Below, one piece after another: positions 18,054 through 26,571 of a stretch of 64,000 nucleotides of DNA. The stretch is taken from positions 1-64,000 of the forward strand of contig NZ_QWVT01000008.1 in NCBI RefSeq assembly GCF_003570705.1. Direction: 5' to 3'. Numbering within the stretch: the first letter of the stretch is position 1; each line of letters opens with the position of its first letter. A program made the translations under genes and the position numbers. Source of the DNA: Mesobacillus zeae. GTDB lineage: Bacteria > Bacillota > Bacilli > Bacillales > Cytobacillaceae. The notes beneath the pieces are model-generated. The model made no database searches. It worked only from the letters and a program-made list of their open reading frames with translations, and was not told the DNA's origin.

Positions 18054-18989
18054 ATGAAATTCATTACTTTTGCGAAAAAAGATGGTTCATACAGTGCCGG
18101 ATGGCTGAATTCTGAAAATAGAGCCGTGGATATGCATGAAGCCTCAAACGGGGAACTTCCTGACAATATGCTTTCTTTTATCGAAAAGCATGAGCGGTAC
18201 ATGGAATATATCATCGAAAATAAAAGCTTATTGGAGACAAGTGCTTCATATCCTTTAGAAGTAATGAACTTAAAAGCTCCGCTGCCAAACCCGAAAAGTG
18301 TCCGAGATTTTTACGCATTTGAGCAGCATGTGAAAACGGCGCGTGAAAACCGCGGGCTGGAAATGATTCCAGAATGGTATGAGATTCCGGTGTTTTACTT
18401 TACCAACCATCTTGCCATCAAAGGGCCCGAGGAGGAAATCAGAAGGCCAAAAAGTTGTCATTGGCTTGATTATGAACTGGAAATCGCCTGTGTGATCGGA
18501 AAGCAAGGGCGGAATATCATAGCTGAGGAAGCAGATGACCATATTTTCGGCTATTTTATCATGAATGACTGGAGCGCACGCGATTTGCAGCGCAAAGAAA
18601 TGAAGGTTGGTCTCGGTCCTGCAAAAGGCAAGGACTTTGCGACCTCATTTGGGCCTTATCTCGTTACGAAGGACGAACTAGGGCCTCGGAAAGCCGGAAA
18701 AGGCTATGACCTTGAGATGGCTGCACGGGTGAATGGCACGGAACTTTCACGGGGTAATATGAAAGATCTCTATTATTCTTTTGGTGAAATGATCCAACAC
18801 GCTTCTGAAGGAACGACTCTTTATCCTGGTGAGGTCATCGGGTCGGGAACTGTCGGAACAGGCTGTATACTTGAGCTTGGCACTGATGTGCACCGCTGGC
18901 TTGAGCCTGGTGATGAGGTAGAATTGGAGATTGCTGGTCTCGGTGTTTTGAAAAATAAAATCATTGATGACAAGAAAGAAGGTGTTTAA
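18054..18989 (+). CDS. Fumarylacetoacetate hydrolase family protein
   Basis: A ~311-aa FAH-superfamily enzyme. The metal/active-site block is HWLDYELEIACVIG, then IFGYFIMNDWSARDLQ and KGKDFATSFGPY. The C-terminal GEVIGSGTVGTGCILELG is typical. The GTG at 18045 is in frame, but AGGTGA fits better with the ATG at 18054. In this operon it should hydrolyse fumarylacetoacetate (or maleylacetoacetate) to fumarate plus acetoacetate. No isomerase gene is visible, so either direct cleavage or an isomerase elsewhere is implied. Confidence 0.85.
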   Translation: MKFITFAKKDGSYSAGWLNSENRAVDMHEASNGELPDNMLSFIEKHERYMEYIIENKSLLETSASYPLEVMNLKAPLPNPKSVRDFYAFEQHVKTARENRGLEMIPEWYEIPVFYFTNHLAIKGPEEEIRRPKSCHWLDYELEIACVIGKQGRNIIAEEADDHIFGYFIMNDWSARDLQRKEMKVGLGPAKGKDFATSFGPYLVTKDELGPRKAGKGYDLEMAARVNGTELSRGNMKDLYYSFGEMIQHASEGTTLYPGEVIGSGTVGTGCILELGTDVHRWLEPGDEVELEIAGLGVLKNKIIDDKKEGV

Positions 18990-20141
18990 ATGTATTACCG
19001 CCAGCTTGGAAAGATACCGAAAAAGCGACATACCGTATTTAGGAAAGATGATGGAACTCTTTTTAGGGAACAGGTCATGGGAACAAAAGGTTTTTCAGGA
19101 ACACAGTCGATTCTTTATCACCACCATATGCCCACGGAGGTTGCCAAAAGTGAATCACTTGGCAGCTATTTGCCTCAATATGAGGAGCAGGGTGCTCTAA
19201 ACCACAGACATTTTTTAACTGATAGAATCACGAAAAGCGGGGATGCTCTCGATGGAAGAGAGTATATCCTTGGAAATGACGACCTGTTGATTGGCTTTGT
19301 GACTATCAGTCAGCCAATGAAGGCGTACTGCCGCAATGGCGATGGTGATGAAATGTTGTTTATTCACCATGGTACAGGAGTGGTGGAGACAATGTTCGGA
19401 ACGCTTATGTACCACCCTGGGGATTATATCGTGATCCCAATCGGGACGATTTACAGAGTGATTCCTGATACGAAAGAGGCAACAAAGGCGCTATTTGTGG
19501 AATCCTTCAGCCAGATTACGACCCCAAGGCGATACCGAAACGAATATGGACAGCTGCTTGAGCACAGTCCGTTTTGCGAACGTGATATCAGAGGGCCGGA
19601 AACACTTCAAACGTTTGCGGATAAAGGTGAATATGAGGTCATCACAAAGTCCCGCGGCTATCTTCACCGCCATGTGCTGAACCATCATCCGCTCGATGTC
19701 GTCGGCTGGGACGGCTATCTTTACCCTTGGGCATTCAACATCGGGGATTTCGAGCCGATAACAGGCAGAATCCATCAGCCGCCCCCAGTGCACCAAACCT
19801 TCGAAGGCAATAATTTTGTCGTATGCTCCTTTGTTCCAAGACTATACGATTACCATCCTGAAGCTATCCCTGCTCCGTATTACCATAGCAACGTCAACAG
19901 CGACGAGCTGTTGTATTATGTTGAAGGTAATTTTATGAGTCGCAAGGGAATCAAGGAAGGTTCGATCACTCTCCATCCAAGCGGAATACCACATGGGCCT
20001 CACCCTGGCAAAACAGAGGCAAGCATCGGCAAAAAGGAAACACTTGAGCTTGCCGTCATGATTGACACATTCAAGCCTTTGAAAACGGTGGAAAAAGCGA
20101 ACGAAATCGAAGATGCCCAGTATATGTATACATGGACCTAA
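18990..20141 (+). CDS. hmgA: Homogentisate 1,2-dioxygenase
   Basis: A 383-aa cupin-fold ring-cleavage dioxygenase. The Fe ligand region APYYHSNVNSDELLYYVEG and the nearby HPSGIPHGPHPG are diagnostic, and FIHHGTGVVETMFG lies in the N-terminal half. ATG 18990 comes right after the FAH gene with AAGAAGGTG upstream. It opens homogentisate to maleylacetoacetate. It closes the tyrosine operon and is followed by a strong terminator. Confidence 0.93.
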   Translation: MYYRQLGKIPKKRHTVFRKDDGTLFREQVMGTKGFSGTQSILYHHHMPTEVAKSESLGSYLPQYEEQGALNHRHFLTDRITKSGDALDGREYILGNDDLLIGFVTISQPMKAYCRNGDGDEMLFIHHGTGVVETMFGTLMYHPGDYIVIPIGTIYRVIPDTKEATKALFVESFSQITTPRRYRNEYGQLLEHSPFCERDIRGPETLQTFADKGEYEVITKSRGYLHRHVLNHHPLDVVGWDGYLYPWAFNIGDFEPITGRIHQPPPVHQTFEGNNFVVCSFVPRLYDYHPEAIPAPYYHSNVNSDELLYYVEGNFMSRKGIKEGSITLHPSGIPHGPHPGKTEASIGKKETLELAVMIDTFKPLKTVEKANEIEDAQYMYTWT

Positions 20142-20145
20142 CAGA

Positions 20146-20176
20146 AAGCGCACTCAACCAAGAGTGCGCTTTTTTT
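20146..20176 (+). terminator. Intrinsic terminator of the tyrosine operon
   Basis: AGCGCACTC / GAGTGCGCT perfect 9-bp stem with a 6-nt loop and seven T. Confidence 0.9.
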
Positions 20177-20286
20177 ACAAGATAAGAAAGCACTACTGTT
20201 AAAAAGCGTGTGAAATGCTATAATTATTAGAAAATTCAGAAGTTGTCATTTGGAAAATAGGATCAACTAATTGAAAAGGTGATGAA

Positions 20287-20910
20287 ATGCAAAACCTTCG
20301 CTATGAGTGGGAACCTTTTTTGAATTATGGGCAGGTGTTTGAGTATGAGAAGAATAAGGTTGTATACCGCCAGGGGGAGAGCGGCCGAGGCATTTATTAT
20401 TTGAGAAAGGGTGAGATTAAGATTACCTTGCTTTCCAGTAATGGAGATGAGCGGATTATCAATGTGGTGCCGCCTGGGATGTTGTTTGGAGAGCATGGTG
20501 TACATGGGGAACCTTATTTGACAAGTGCAACGACAGCAGCCCCTTCGGCGATTTTATTTTTCTCTGATGACGTGCTTGAAGTTATTTGTCAGGAGCATCC
20601 GCATGCTGCCGAAATATATATGGATTCACTCATTTATAAGTTCAGGACTCTAGCGGAGATCATTTCACATATTGAAAGTCCTGTTGAACAGCAAATGGCT
20701 TTCTACTTGCTGAAGCTTGTCCAGGAGAATGGGAATGCCTCGATGAACCAGACTTCTTTTGCAAAATACATCGGCACTTCCCGAATTACGGTGAATAAGA
20801 TTATACGAAAGTGGAAGCAGCAAGGATACATAACGCTTAAAAACCGTGAAATTATGACTATAGATATTGAAAGGATCAAGGCAATTGCTAATAACACACA
20901 AAAGGGATAA
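20287..20910 (+). CDS. Crp/Fnr-family regulator A
   Basis: A 207-aa Crp/Fnr protein. The N-terminal cyclic-nucleotide-like beta roll has VVYRQGESGRGIYYLRKGEIKI and GMLFGEHGV. A dimer helix follows, and the C-terminal HTH has TSFAKYIGTSRITVNKIIRKW. There is no N-terminal Cys cluster, so it is not an Fe-S Fnr. ATG 20287 follows AAAAGGTGATG. It sits 3' of the homogentisate genes and converges on a second regulator of the same family, so an aromatic or CoA-ester effector is plausible (inference). Confidence 0.85.
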   Translation: MQNLRYEWEPFLNYGQVFEYEKNKVVYRQGESGRGIYYLRKGEIKITLLSSNGDERIINVVPPGMLFGEHGVHGEPYLTSATTAAPSAILFFSDDVLEVICQEHPHAAEIYMDSLIYKFRTLAEIISHIESPVEQQMAFYLLKLVQENGNASMNQTSFAKYIGTSRITVNKIIRKWKQQGYITLKNREIMTIDIERIKAIANNTQKG

Positions 20911-20988
20911 AGACTTTCATTAAGCTGTTTGAAAACTATGTTTTATTTTGAAGTCCTGCTTTCATACAGAAATCCTTTGGAAAGCAAT

Positions 20989-21615
20989 TTATCTACCAAC
21001 CAGGTTTCTCAGAAAATCTGGTTTTTTTATGTAGTATTTTCGCTTTTGGACTTCAAGGATACCGGCTTCCTGCCATTGTTTCAGTACTTTATAGACAGTG
21101 ATTCTGGTGAGCCCTGTGCAGCTTGCAAGATCATGCTGACAAAGGGGAATTTCATAATTTTGGAATTCGTCACAAATGTTGTGAAGAAGAAGCGCGAGTT
21201 TTTGTTCCGATGTAAGCGCATTCAAATTAATTCGATCTAAGAGGATTTTCATTTTATGAATGACGCTTTTAGAAAATAGTTTGAAGAGTTCTGGATGGGC
21301 AACCATGAGCTTCCTGAATTCATTGGCTGGAAAATGATAGACGACGGAATCCTTAACAACTATGGCGGTTGTAAAATGAGTTTTTTGATCCAGTGACTGC
21401 ACACCCATGAGTTGGTGGGGGATTACGATGTTTAGCATTCTTTCTTTTCCGCTGGCTGTTTTGGTGACAATCCTGACTAGCCCTTTGTTCAGATAATAAA
21501 ATCCTTCCCCGCAAGTACCTTGTGAGTAGATAGATTCATTCTTTCTGAAGAACCGCCTCATTCCGAATTTTAAATAAGCTTCCCAATCGAAAACATGGTT
21601 ATAAACCGTAGCCAA
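20989..21615 (-). CDS. Crp/Fnr-family regulator B
   Basis: A 208-aa Crp/Fnr protein with the same architecture: beta roll NESIYSQGTCGEGFYYLNKGLVRI, HTH ASCTGLTRITVYKVLKQW. The start is TTG at 21615, 8 nt from AAGGAGG; the TTG at 21621 is too close to that site. It is divergent from the anthranilate operon that begins at 21906 and so is its likely local regulator. It ends at 20989, facing regulator A tail to tail. Confidence 0.85.
   Translation of the reverse strand: MATVYNHVFDWEAYLKFGMRRFFRKNESIYSQGTCGEGFYYLNKGLVRIVTKTASGKERMLNIVIPHQLMGVQSLDQKTHFTTAIVVKDSVVYHFPANEFRKLMVAHPELFKLFSKSVIHKMKILLDRINLNALTSEQKLALLLHNICDEFQNYEIPLCQHDLASCTGLTRITVYKVLKQWQEAGILEVQKRKYYIKKPDFLRNLVGR
20998..21030 (+). 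terminator. Terminator-like hairpin between convergent regulators
   Basis: AACCAG / CTGGTT stem followed by T6. It lies inside the last codons of regulator B and could stop transcription from regulator A. Confidence 0.45.
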
Positions 21616-21700
21616 TACCAAAACCTCCTTTTTTAAAATGACAGGAAAGTGACTTCGATAAATGTTTAGCTTCGATGAACAGGAAGTGGCGTTTATAGAG

Positions 21701-21747
21701 GGCAGCGCCTAGTGGACTTCGCTAAACAGGGCGCTTCCGCTTTTCTT
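21701..21747. repeat. Dispersed intergenic repeat, copy 2
   Basis: It shares GCTAAAC and the 17-nt core GCGCTTCCGCTTTTCTT (21731-21747) with the block at 27-70, plus a GCAGCGCCTAG lead-in. It lies in the divergent gap between regulator B and the anthranilate operon. Confidence 0.55.
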
Positions 21748-21905
21748 TGCTATTTCTATCATAGGAGAAACAGGGATTAATTTCTATAATATTTTGATTT
21801 TTTAGAAAATTGTTCTCTGAAAATGTTAAATAGGCTACAGTTACATTTAAAAATTAGGATTACAATTCATTTTGTAATCTCTAGTTTTATACGAGGAGGG
21901 TGTAT

Positions 21906-23384
21906 ATGGGAATTAGGACAGGGGCTCAATATATCGAAGAACTCAAAGCACGTAAACCTGAAGTGTGGCTATCCGGGAAGAAAGTTGCGAATGTTTTTGA
22001 AGAACCGGTTTTTAAACAGCCGATTCTGGAAATCGCAAGATTATATGATATGCAGCATGATTCTGAGTATAAAGATAAGATTACCCATGTGTGTGAAGAA
22101 ACGGGAGAAAGAGTGAACAATGCTTTCCTTGTTCCTAAAAGCTATGAGGATTTGATAAAAAGAAGAGCAGTATTTGAAGCCTTTGCGAAGGCTACATTCG
22201 GCTTGATGGGCAGAACGCCGGATTTTCTGAATGTCGTTGTCACGTCTATGTATCACAATTCATGGTTTTTTGAAAAATACAACACTAAATGGGCTGAGAA
22301 TGTCCGCAATTATTATAAATATCTTCGTGATCATGATTTGTTTTTAACTCACGCAATCATTAACCCGCAGAATGATCGAAGCAAGAATTCGCACGAGCAA
22401 AAGGACATGTATACACATTTAGGAGCTGTAAAGGAAACTCCTGATGGGCTTGTCGTAAGGGGAGCGAAAATGCTGGCGACCCTTGCGCCGATTACGGATG
22501 AAGTCATTATCTATTCATTCCCGGGATTTGCGCCTGGAGATGAAAAGTATGCGCTTGCATTCGCGTTGCCGATTGGAACTCCTGGCTTGCGTATCATTTG
22601 CCGGGAACCGATGCAGGATGGAACCCGGTCATTCTTTGACCACCCGCTAGCATCCAGATTCGAGGAAATGGATGCATTGCTTGTCTTCGATGATGTTGTC
22701 GTTCCATGGGATCGCGTATTTTTATATAACAATATTGAGGCTGCGAATAAGCTATATCCGATGACAGGTGCCGGACAGCAGCCCGCACACCAGTCAGGCG
22801 TCAGGGGACTCGTGAAATTGCAATTTGCGACAGAAGTGGCGATGAAAGTTGCGGACACAATTGGAGTTGACGGATATTTGAATGTCCAAAACGATCTTGG
22901 TGAATTGATTCAATCTCTCGAGTCAATCAGGGCATTGTTGAAAGTGGCTGAATATGAGCATACCATCACTGAGCATGGAGAAGCGATGCCGGATTATGTT
23001 GCTCTCGAAACAATCCGCGGCTTGCTGCCGAAGATGTACCCGCGAGCAATCGAAGTTATGCAGATTGTTGGCGCTGGCGGCTTGCTGATGTCACCAACCG
23101 GGGCGGACTTTAATAACGGAGAACTAAGAGAGTCGATTGATAACTATTATGTTGGGAGAGAAGGCATTTCTTCTTTGGAAAGAGTCAGCATCTTCAAGCT
23201 AGCATGGGATCTGTGCGGTGAGGCATTTGGACAGCGTTTACTGCAATATGAGCGCTACTATACAGGTGATCCGATTAGAAAAAGAGCAATTTTCTTCAAC
23301 ATGTACAAGCGCCAAGCTTCATTGGATATGGTCACTGAAGCATTGAAAGCAGTTGAGCTTGATAAGGAAATGCTCATGAATTAA
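21906..23384 (+). CDS. FADH2-dependent anthranilate 3-monooxygenase (HpaB family)
   Basis: A 492-aa two-component flavin monooxygenase oxygenase subunit of the HpaB/4-hydroxyphenylacetate 3-hydroxylase family, with an acyl-CoA-dehydrogenase-like fold. Features are YMHxxxW-type [38 protein letters not shown] and the C-terminal [11 protein letters not shown]. The ATG at 21906 follows GAGGAGGG. Gene order (oxygenase, FAD synthetase, flavin reductase, 3-hydroxyanthranilate dioxygenase) matches the anthranilate cluster described in Geobacillus thermodenitrificans NG80-2. Anthranilate is therefore the predicted substrate rather than 4-hydroxyphenylacetate. Confidence 0.82.
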   Translation: MGIRTGAQYIEELKARKPEVWLSGKKVANVFEEPVFKQPILEIARLYDMQHDSEYKDKITHVCEETGERVNNAFLVPKSYEDLIKRRAVFEAFAKATFGLMGRTPDFLNVVVTSMYHNSWFFEKYNTKWAENVRNYYKYLRDHDLFLTHAIINPQNDRSKNSHEQKDMYTHLGAVKETPDGLVVRGAKMLATLAPITDEVIIYSFPGFAPGDEKYALAFALPIGTPGLRIICREPMQDGTRSFFDHPLASRFEEMDALLVFDDVVVPWDRVFLYNNIEAANKLYPMTGAGQQPAHQSGVRGLVKLQFATEVAMKVADTIGVDGYLNVQNDLGELIQSLESIRALLKVAEYEHTITEHGEAMPDYVALETIRGLLPKMYPRAIEVMQIVGAGGLLMSPTGADFNNGELRESIDNYYVGREGISSLERVSIFKLAWDLCGEAFGQRLLQYERYYTGDPIRKRAIFFNMYKRQASLDMVTEALKAVELDKEMLMN

Positions 23385-23410
23385 GGGCTGGTTACAGGAG
23401 GAGACGGGCG

Positions 23411-23932
23411 ATGAAGGCACATGTTTATACATCTGTGGAAATGCCATGTTCGATCATTGCGATTGGTGCTTTTGATGGTGTCCATAAAGGGCATCAGGAG
23501 GTGATTAAACAGGCTGTTCAGAGGAGTAAGAAACGGAAAGTGCCAAGTGTGGTTTATACTTTCGATCCTCCACCCCTCGTATTTTTCCAAGGAGCGCGCA
23601 TGTTGACTTCAATTGAGGAAAAACTGGAAAAGATTGAAAAACTCGGAGTTGACCATGTTGTCGTTGCCCGGTTTGACCATTTGTTTGCGAAAAGAAACGC
23701 CTATAGGTTCATTGACACTTTAAGGAAATTAAACCCAGCTGAAATCATCGTGGGAGAAGACTTCAGGTTTGGAAAAGACCGGTTGGGGGATATCGCTCTG
23801 CTTGAAAAATATTTCAGAATTCAAGTAACCATGCCTGTTTGCTGCTCTAACGGAAATCCTATTTCCTCAACGAGAATTCGCCAGTTGATTTCTGAAGGAG
23901 AGACCACTCTTTCGAATGCGTTCCTGGGCTAG
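23411..23932 (+). CDS. Single-domain FAD synthetase (RibF N-terminal domain only)
   Basis: A 173-aa protein with the nucleotidyltransferase part of RibF: GAFDGVHKGHQ (HxGH-type motif), TFDPPP, GEDFRFGKDRLGD and STRIRQLISEGE. Ordinary RibF is about 310 aa with a C-terminal riboflavin kinase domain; that domain is absent here. The gene ends cleanly with a stop and is not obviously truncated by damage. ATG 23411 follows CAGGAGGAG. It presumably makes FAD for the adjacent oxygenase. Confidence 0.85.
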   Translation: MKAHVYTSVEMPCSIIAIGAFDGVHKGHQEVIKQAVQRSKKRKVPSVVYTFDPPPLVFFQGARMLTSIEEKLEKIEKLGVDHVVVARFDHLFAKRNAYRFIDTLRKLNPAEIIVGEDFRFGKDRLGDIALLEKYFRIQVTMPVCCSNGNPISSTRIRQLISEGETTLSNAFLG

Positions 23933-23973
23933 CTGAGAGGAAATAGACTTTTAAGAGAATGGGAGATGAAAAG

Positions 23974-24537
23974 GTGAAGCTCTTGGGTATTTCAGGAACG
24001 ATTATCGGTGCCAAAACAGGGATTGTCGTCCGGAAGGTGCTCGATGAAGTGAAGAAGAAGCATCCGGACATTGAGGTCGAGCTTTTGGACATGATGGAGT
24101 ATGATGTTCAATTTTGTGATGGACGTGACCCGTCTACCTATTCGGAAGATACGAAGACAGTAATAGAAAAGGTTTCTAACGCTGATTTCTATATTATTGG
24201 GACACCCATTTTTCAAGGGTCCTTTCCAGGTGTACTGAAGAACTTATTCGATTTAATCCACCCGGATGCTTTCCGAAATAAAGTGATGGGGTTTGTGGCA
24301 AACGGAGGAACATATCAGCATTTCCTTGTCATTGAGAATCAGTTGAAACCAATTGCCGGATACTTCCGGGCGTTTGTTGCACCAAGCTATGTTTACGCGA
24401 ATTACGACCACTTTAACAAGGAAAATGAAATTGTGGATGCTGACCTTCTTCAGAGGATTGCGCTATTAGCGGAAGAAGTGGTCCATATGCATAGGTCCTT
24501 GAATGGCAGCCCTGTCAAAGTGATGGACGAATCTTAA
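23974..24537 (+). CDS. NAD(P)H-dependent flavin reductase
   Basis: A 187-aa flavodoxin-like NADPH-dependent FMN/FAD reductase (SsuE-like). The phosphate loop begins LLGISGTIIGAKTG. IIGTPIFQGSFPGVLKNLFDLI is the family's central motif. The GTG at 23974 is chosen because GGGAGATG sits just upstream; the ATG at 23959 overlaps that site. It supplies reduced flavin to the HpaB-type oxygenase two genes upstream. Confidence 0.85.
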   Translation: MKLLGISGTIIGAKTGIVVRKVLDEVKKKHPDIEVELLDMMEYDVQFCDGRDPSTYSEDTKTVIEKVSNADFYIIGTPIFQGSFPGVLKNLFDLIHPDAFRNKVMGFVANGGTYQHFLVIENQLKPIAGYFRAFVAPSYVYANYDHFNKENEIVDADLLQRIALLAEEVVHMHRSLNGSPVKVMDES

Positions 24538-24562
24538 CACAAACGAAGGGAGACAAAGAAAT

Positions 24563-25102
24563 ATGAAAAGCCAGTTTGTTCCTATTAATCTTCTGAAATT
24601 CATTGAGGAAAACAAGGATCAGCTTAAACCGCCGGTAAATAATAAGGTTATTTGGAAGGACGCGGAACTGATGGTCATGCTGTTAGGCGGTCCGAACAGA
24701 AGGCGCGATTTCCATGTCGACCCCTCAGAGGAAATTTTCTATCAAATCAAGGGGAGCTGTTATGTGGAAGTCATTAATGGCCAAGGAAAGCGAGAGGTTG
24801 TTGAAGTGAAGGAAGGAGAGATGTTTTTGCTTCCAGCGGACGTCCCACATTCTCCGCACCGTGTTGCAGATACGATTGGATTAGTGATTGAGCGTAATCG
24901 GGCAGAAGGTGAGCTTGAAGATTTTGTTTGGTTCTGTGATGAATGCGATTCTGAAATGCATCGGGCAACAATCCAACTTACGAATATTGAAATACAGGTA
25001 AAGGAAGCAATCGCCAGTTTCAATGTCAATGAAGAACTGAGAAAGTGTAAAAATTGCGGACATATGATGCCTCCTGAAGCGAGTGAATGGAAATGCGTGT
25101 AG
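24563..25102 (+). CDS. 3-hydroxyanthranilate 3,4-dioxygenase
   Basis: A 179-aa cupin. The catalytic block PNRRRDFHVDPSEEIFYQIKG holds the substrate-binding Arg and the Fe-binding His and Glu, and the second Fe His is in VPHSPHR. The C-terminal CDEC and CKNCG pairs form the rubredoxin-like iron site of bacterial enzymes. It opens 3-hydroxyanthranilate to 2-amino-3-carboxymuconate semialdehyde. ATG 24563 follows AAGGGAGAC. Its 3' end overlaps the next gene. Confidence 0.92.
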   Translation: MKSQFVPINLLKFIEENKDQLKPPVNNKVIWKDAELMVMLLGGPNRRRDFHVDPSEEIFYQIKGSCYVEVINGQGKREVVEVKEGEMFLLPADVPHSPHRVADTIGLVIERNRAEGELEDFVWFCDECDSEMHRATIQLTNIEIQVKEAIASFNVNEELRKCKNCGHMMPPEASEWKCV

Positions 25103-26097
25103 ATTTTCATACTCATATCATTCCGGAAAACTTTACCGAGCTGACAAAGCGCTTTAACGGAGAAAAGTGGCCGACCCTTGAACGCACCTGTGCATGCGGC
25201 GCAAATATCATGGTTGCTGGCAAAGTGTTTCGTGAAGTGACCGATCAGGTGTGGTGTCCCGAGAAGCGGATTAAGGATATGGAGCAGGAATCGGTTGACA
25301 TCCAGGTTTTATCCCCAATTCCAGTGACATTTTCTTATTGGGCTCCTGCCGGGGAAGCGGAAGTTTTAGCAAGAGTCCAAAATGATTTTATTGCTGAAAC
25401 CGTAAACATGTTTCCAACAAAGTTCATTGGACTTGGAGCAGTTCCTTTACAGAATGTAGAGGTTGCGATCCGGGAAATGGATCGATGTAAACACGAATTG
25501 CGCCTGAGCGGAATTGAGATAGGAACAAATGTAAATGGAGTCAATCTTGATGATCCTTCCTTTATTGAATTTTTCCAATGTGCTGAGCAATGGGATGTAC
25601 CACTGTTTATCCATCCATGGGAAACGTTAGGGAAAGAAAGGATGCCGCGCCATAACTTGATGTATACGGTCGGTATGCCGAGTGAAACTGCTTTGGCAGG
25701 AGCGAGCCTGATTTTAGGCGGTGTGATGGAGAAGTTTCCGAAGTTGAAAATATGTCTGGCGCACGGTGGTGGCGCGCTGCCATATTTGCTTCCTCGCCTT
25801 GACCAAGGCTTTAAAGTTTGGCCGCATTTACGTTTGCTCGATAAGCCTCCGAGCCATTACGCAAAGCAATTTTATTATGATTCACTTGTGAATGAGCCAG
25901 TCAACCTTCATTATTTACTGCAGAATTTTGGACATGAAAAGATTATTATGGGCTCGGATTATCCATTCCTGTTAAGGGAAGTCCCGCCAGGCAAGGTGGT
26001 TGATGAAACTTCTGAACTTACAAAGGAACAGATTGAATGCATTCTCGGGAAAAACGCACTTAGGTTCCTAAATGTTCCTGTGAAGGTTGGGAGCTGA
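25087..26097 (+). CDS. 2-amino-3-carboxymuconate-6-semialdehyde decarboxylase
   Basis: A 336-aa (334 if started at ATG 25093) amidohydrolase-fold decarboxylase of the ACMSD family. Zinc-site motifs are DFHTHIIPE at the N-terminus, FIHPWET, CLAHGGGALPYLL and IIMGSDYPF. It removes CO2 from the product of the preceding dioxygenase and so steers it away from quinolinate formation. The gene starts inside the dioxygenase reading frame (about 15 nt overlap). Confidence 0.9.
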   Translation: MEMRVDFHTHIIPENFTELTKRFNGEKWPTLERTCACGANIMVAGKVFREVTDQVWCPEKRIKDMEQESVDIQVLSPIPVTFSYWAPAGEAEVLARVQNDFIAETVNMFPTKFIGLGAVPLQNVEVAIREMDRCKHELRLSGIEIGTNVNGVNLDDPSFIEFFQCAEQWDVPLFIHPWETLGKERMPRHNLMYTVGMPSETALAGASLILGGVMEKFPKLKICLAHGGGALPYLLPRLDQGFKVWPHLRLLDKPPSHYAKQFYYDSLVNEPVNLHYLLQNFGHEKIIMGSDYPFLLREVPPGKVVDETSELTKEQIECILGKNALRFLNVPVKVGS

Positions 26098-26101
26098 TGT
26101 T

Positions 26102-26563
26102 ATGGAAAAAGCGGTAATGACACCGGAAGAAAGAATAACGGAGCTGGGGTTGATTTTGCCTGTTCCAAGACATGCTGCGGGAAATTATGTCAGCTGTGTC
26201 AGATCAGGAACCTTGATTTTTACATCAGGCCAGGGAACGGATGAATACCGGGGCCGCCTTGGGGAAGATGTTTCAATTGAGACTGGCTACGCTGCGGCGA
26301 GGCAGTGCATGCTCAATCTCCTGACTGTTGTGAAAGAAGAGATAGGAGAATTAAGGAAAGTGAAGCGGATTGTCAAAGTACTTGGGTTTGTGAATAGCTC
26401 GGCAGATTTTACCGCCCAGCCGAAGGTTATGGACGGGGCCTCTGATTTGCTTGTACAAGTTTTTGGGGAGAAGGGAAAACATGGCCGCTCAGCGGTAGGG
26501 ATGGCCCAGCTTCCTTTTAATAATGCTGTTGAGGTAGAAATGGTGTTGGAAGTGGAGGAGTAG
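26102..26563 (+). CDS. RidA-family protein, probable 2-aminomuconate deaminase
   Basis: A 153-aa RidA/YjgF-like protein: ERITELGLILP, SGTLIFTSGQG, TGYAAARQCMLNLL and KHGRSAVGMAQLPFNNAVEVEM. ATG 26102 follows GGGAGC; the TTG at 26087 overlaps the previous gene. RidA-type proteins hydrolyse enamines/imines. Between the decarboxylase and the semialdehyde dehydrogenase it is the best candidate for releasing ammonia from 2-aminomuconate. Confidence 0.8.
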   Translation: MEKAVMTPEERITELGLILPVPRHAAGNYVSCVRSGTLIFTSGQGTDEYRGRLGEDVSIETGYAAARQCMLNLLTVVKEEIGELRKVKRIVKVLGFVNSSADFTAQPKVMDGASDLLVQVFGEKGKHGRSAVGMAQLPFNNAVEVEMVLEVEE

Positions 26564-26571
26564 GAGGGCAC

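Noticed and set aside
21906-23384. 4-hydroxyphenylacetate 3-monooxygenase of a homoprotocatechuate pathway
   Set aside because: No homoprotocatechuate ring-cleavage genes follow. The downstream set is specific for 3-hydroxyanthranilate.
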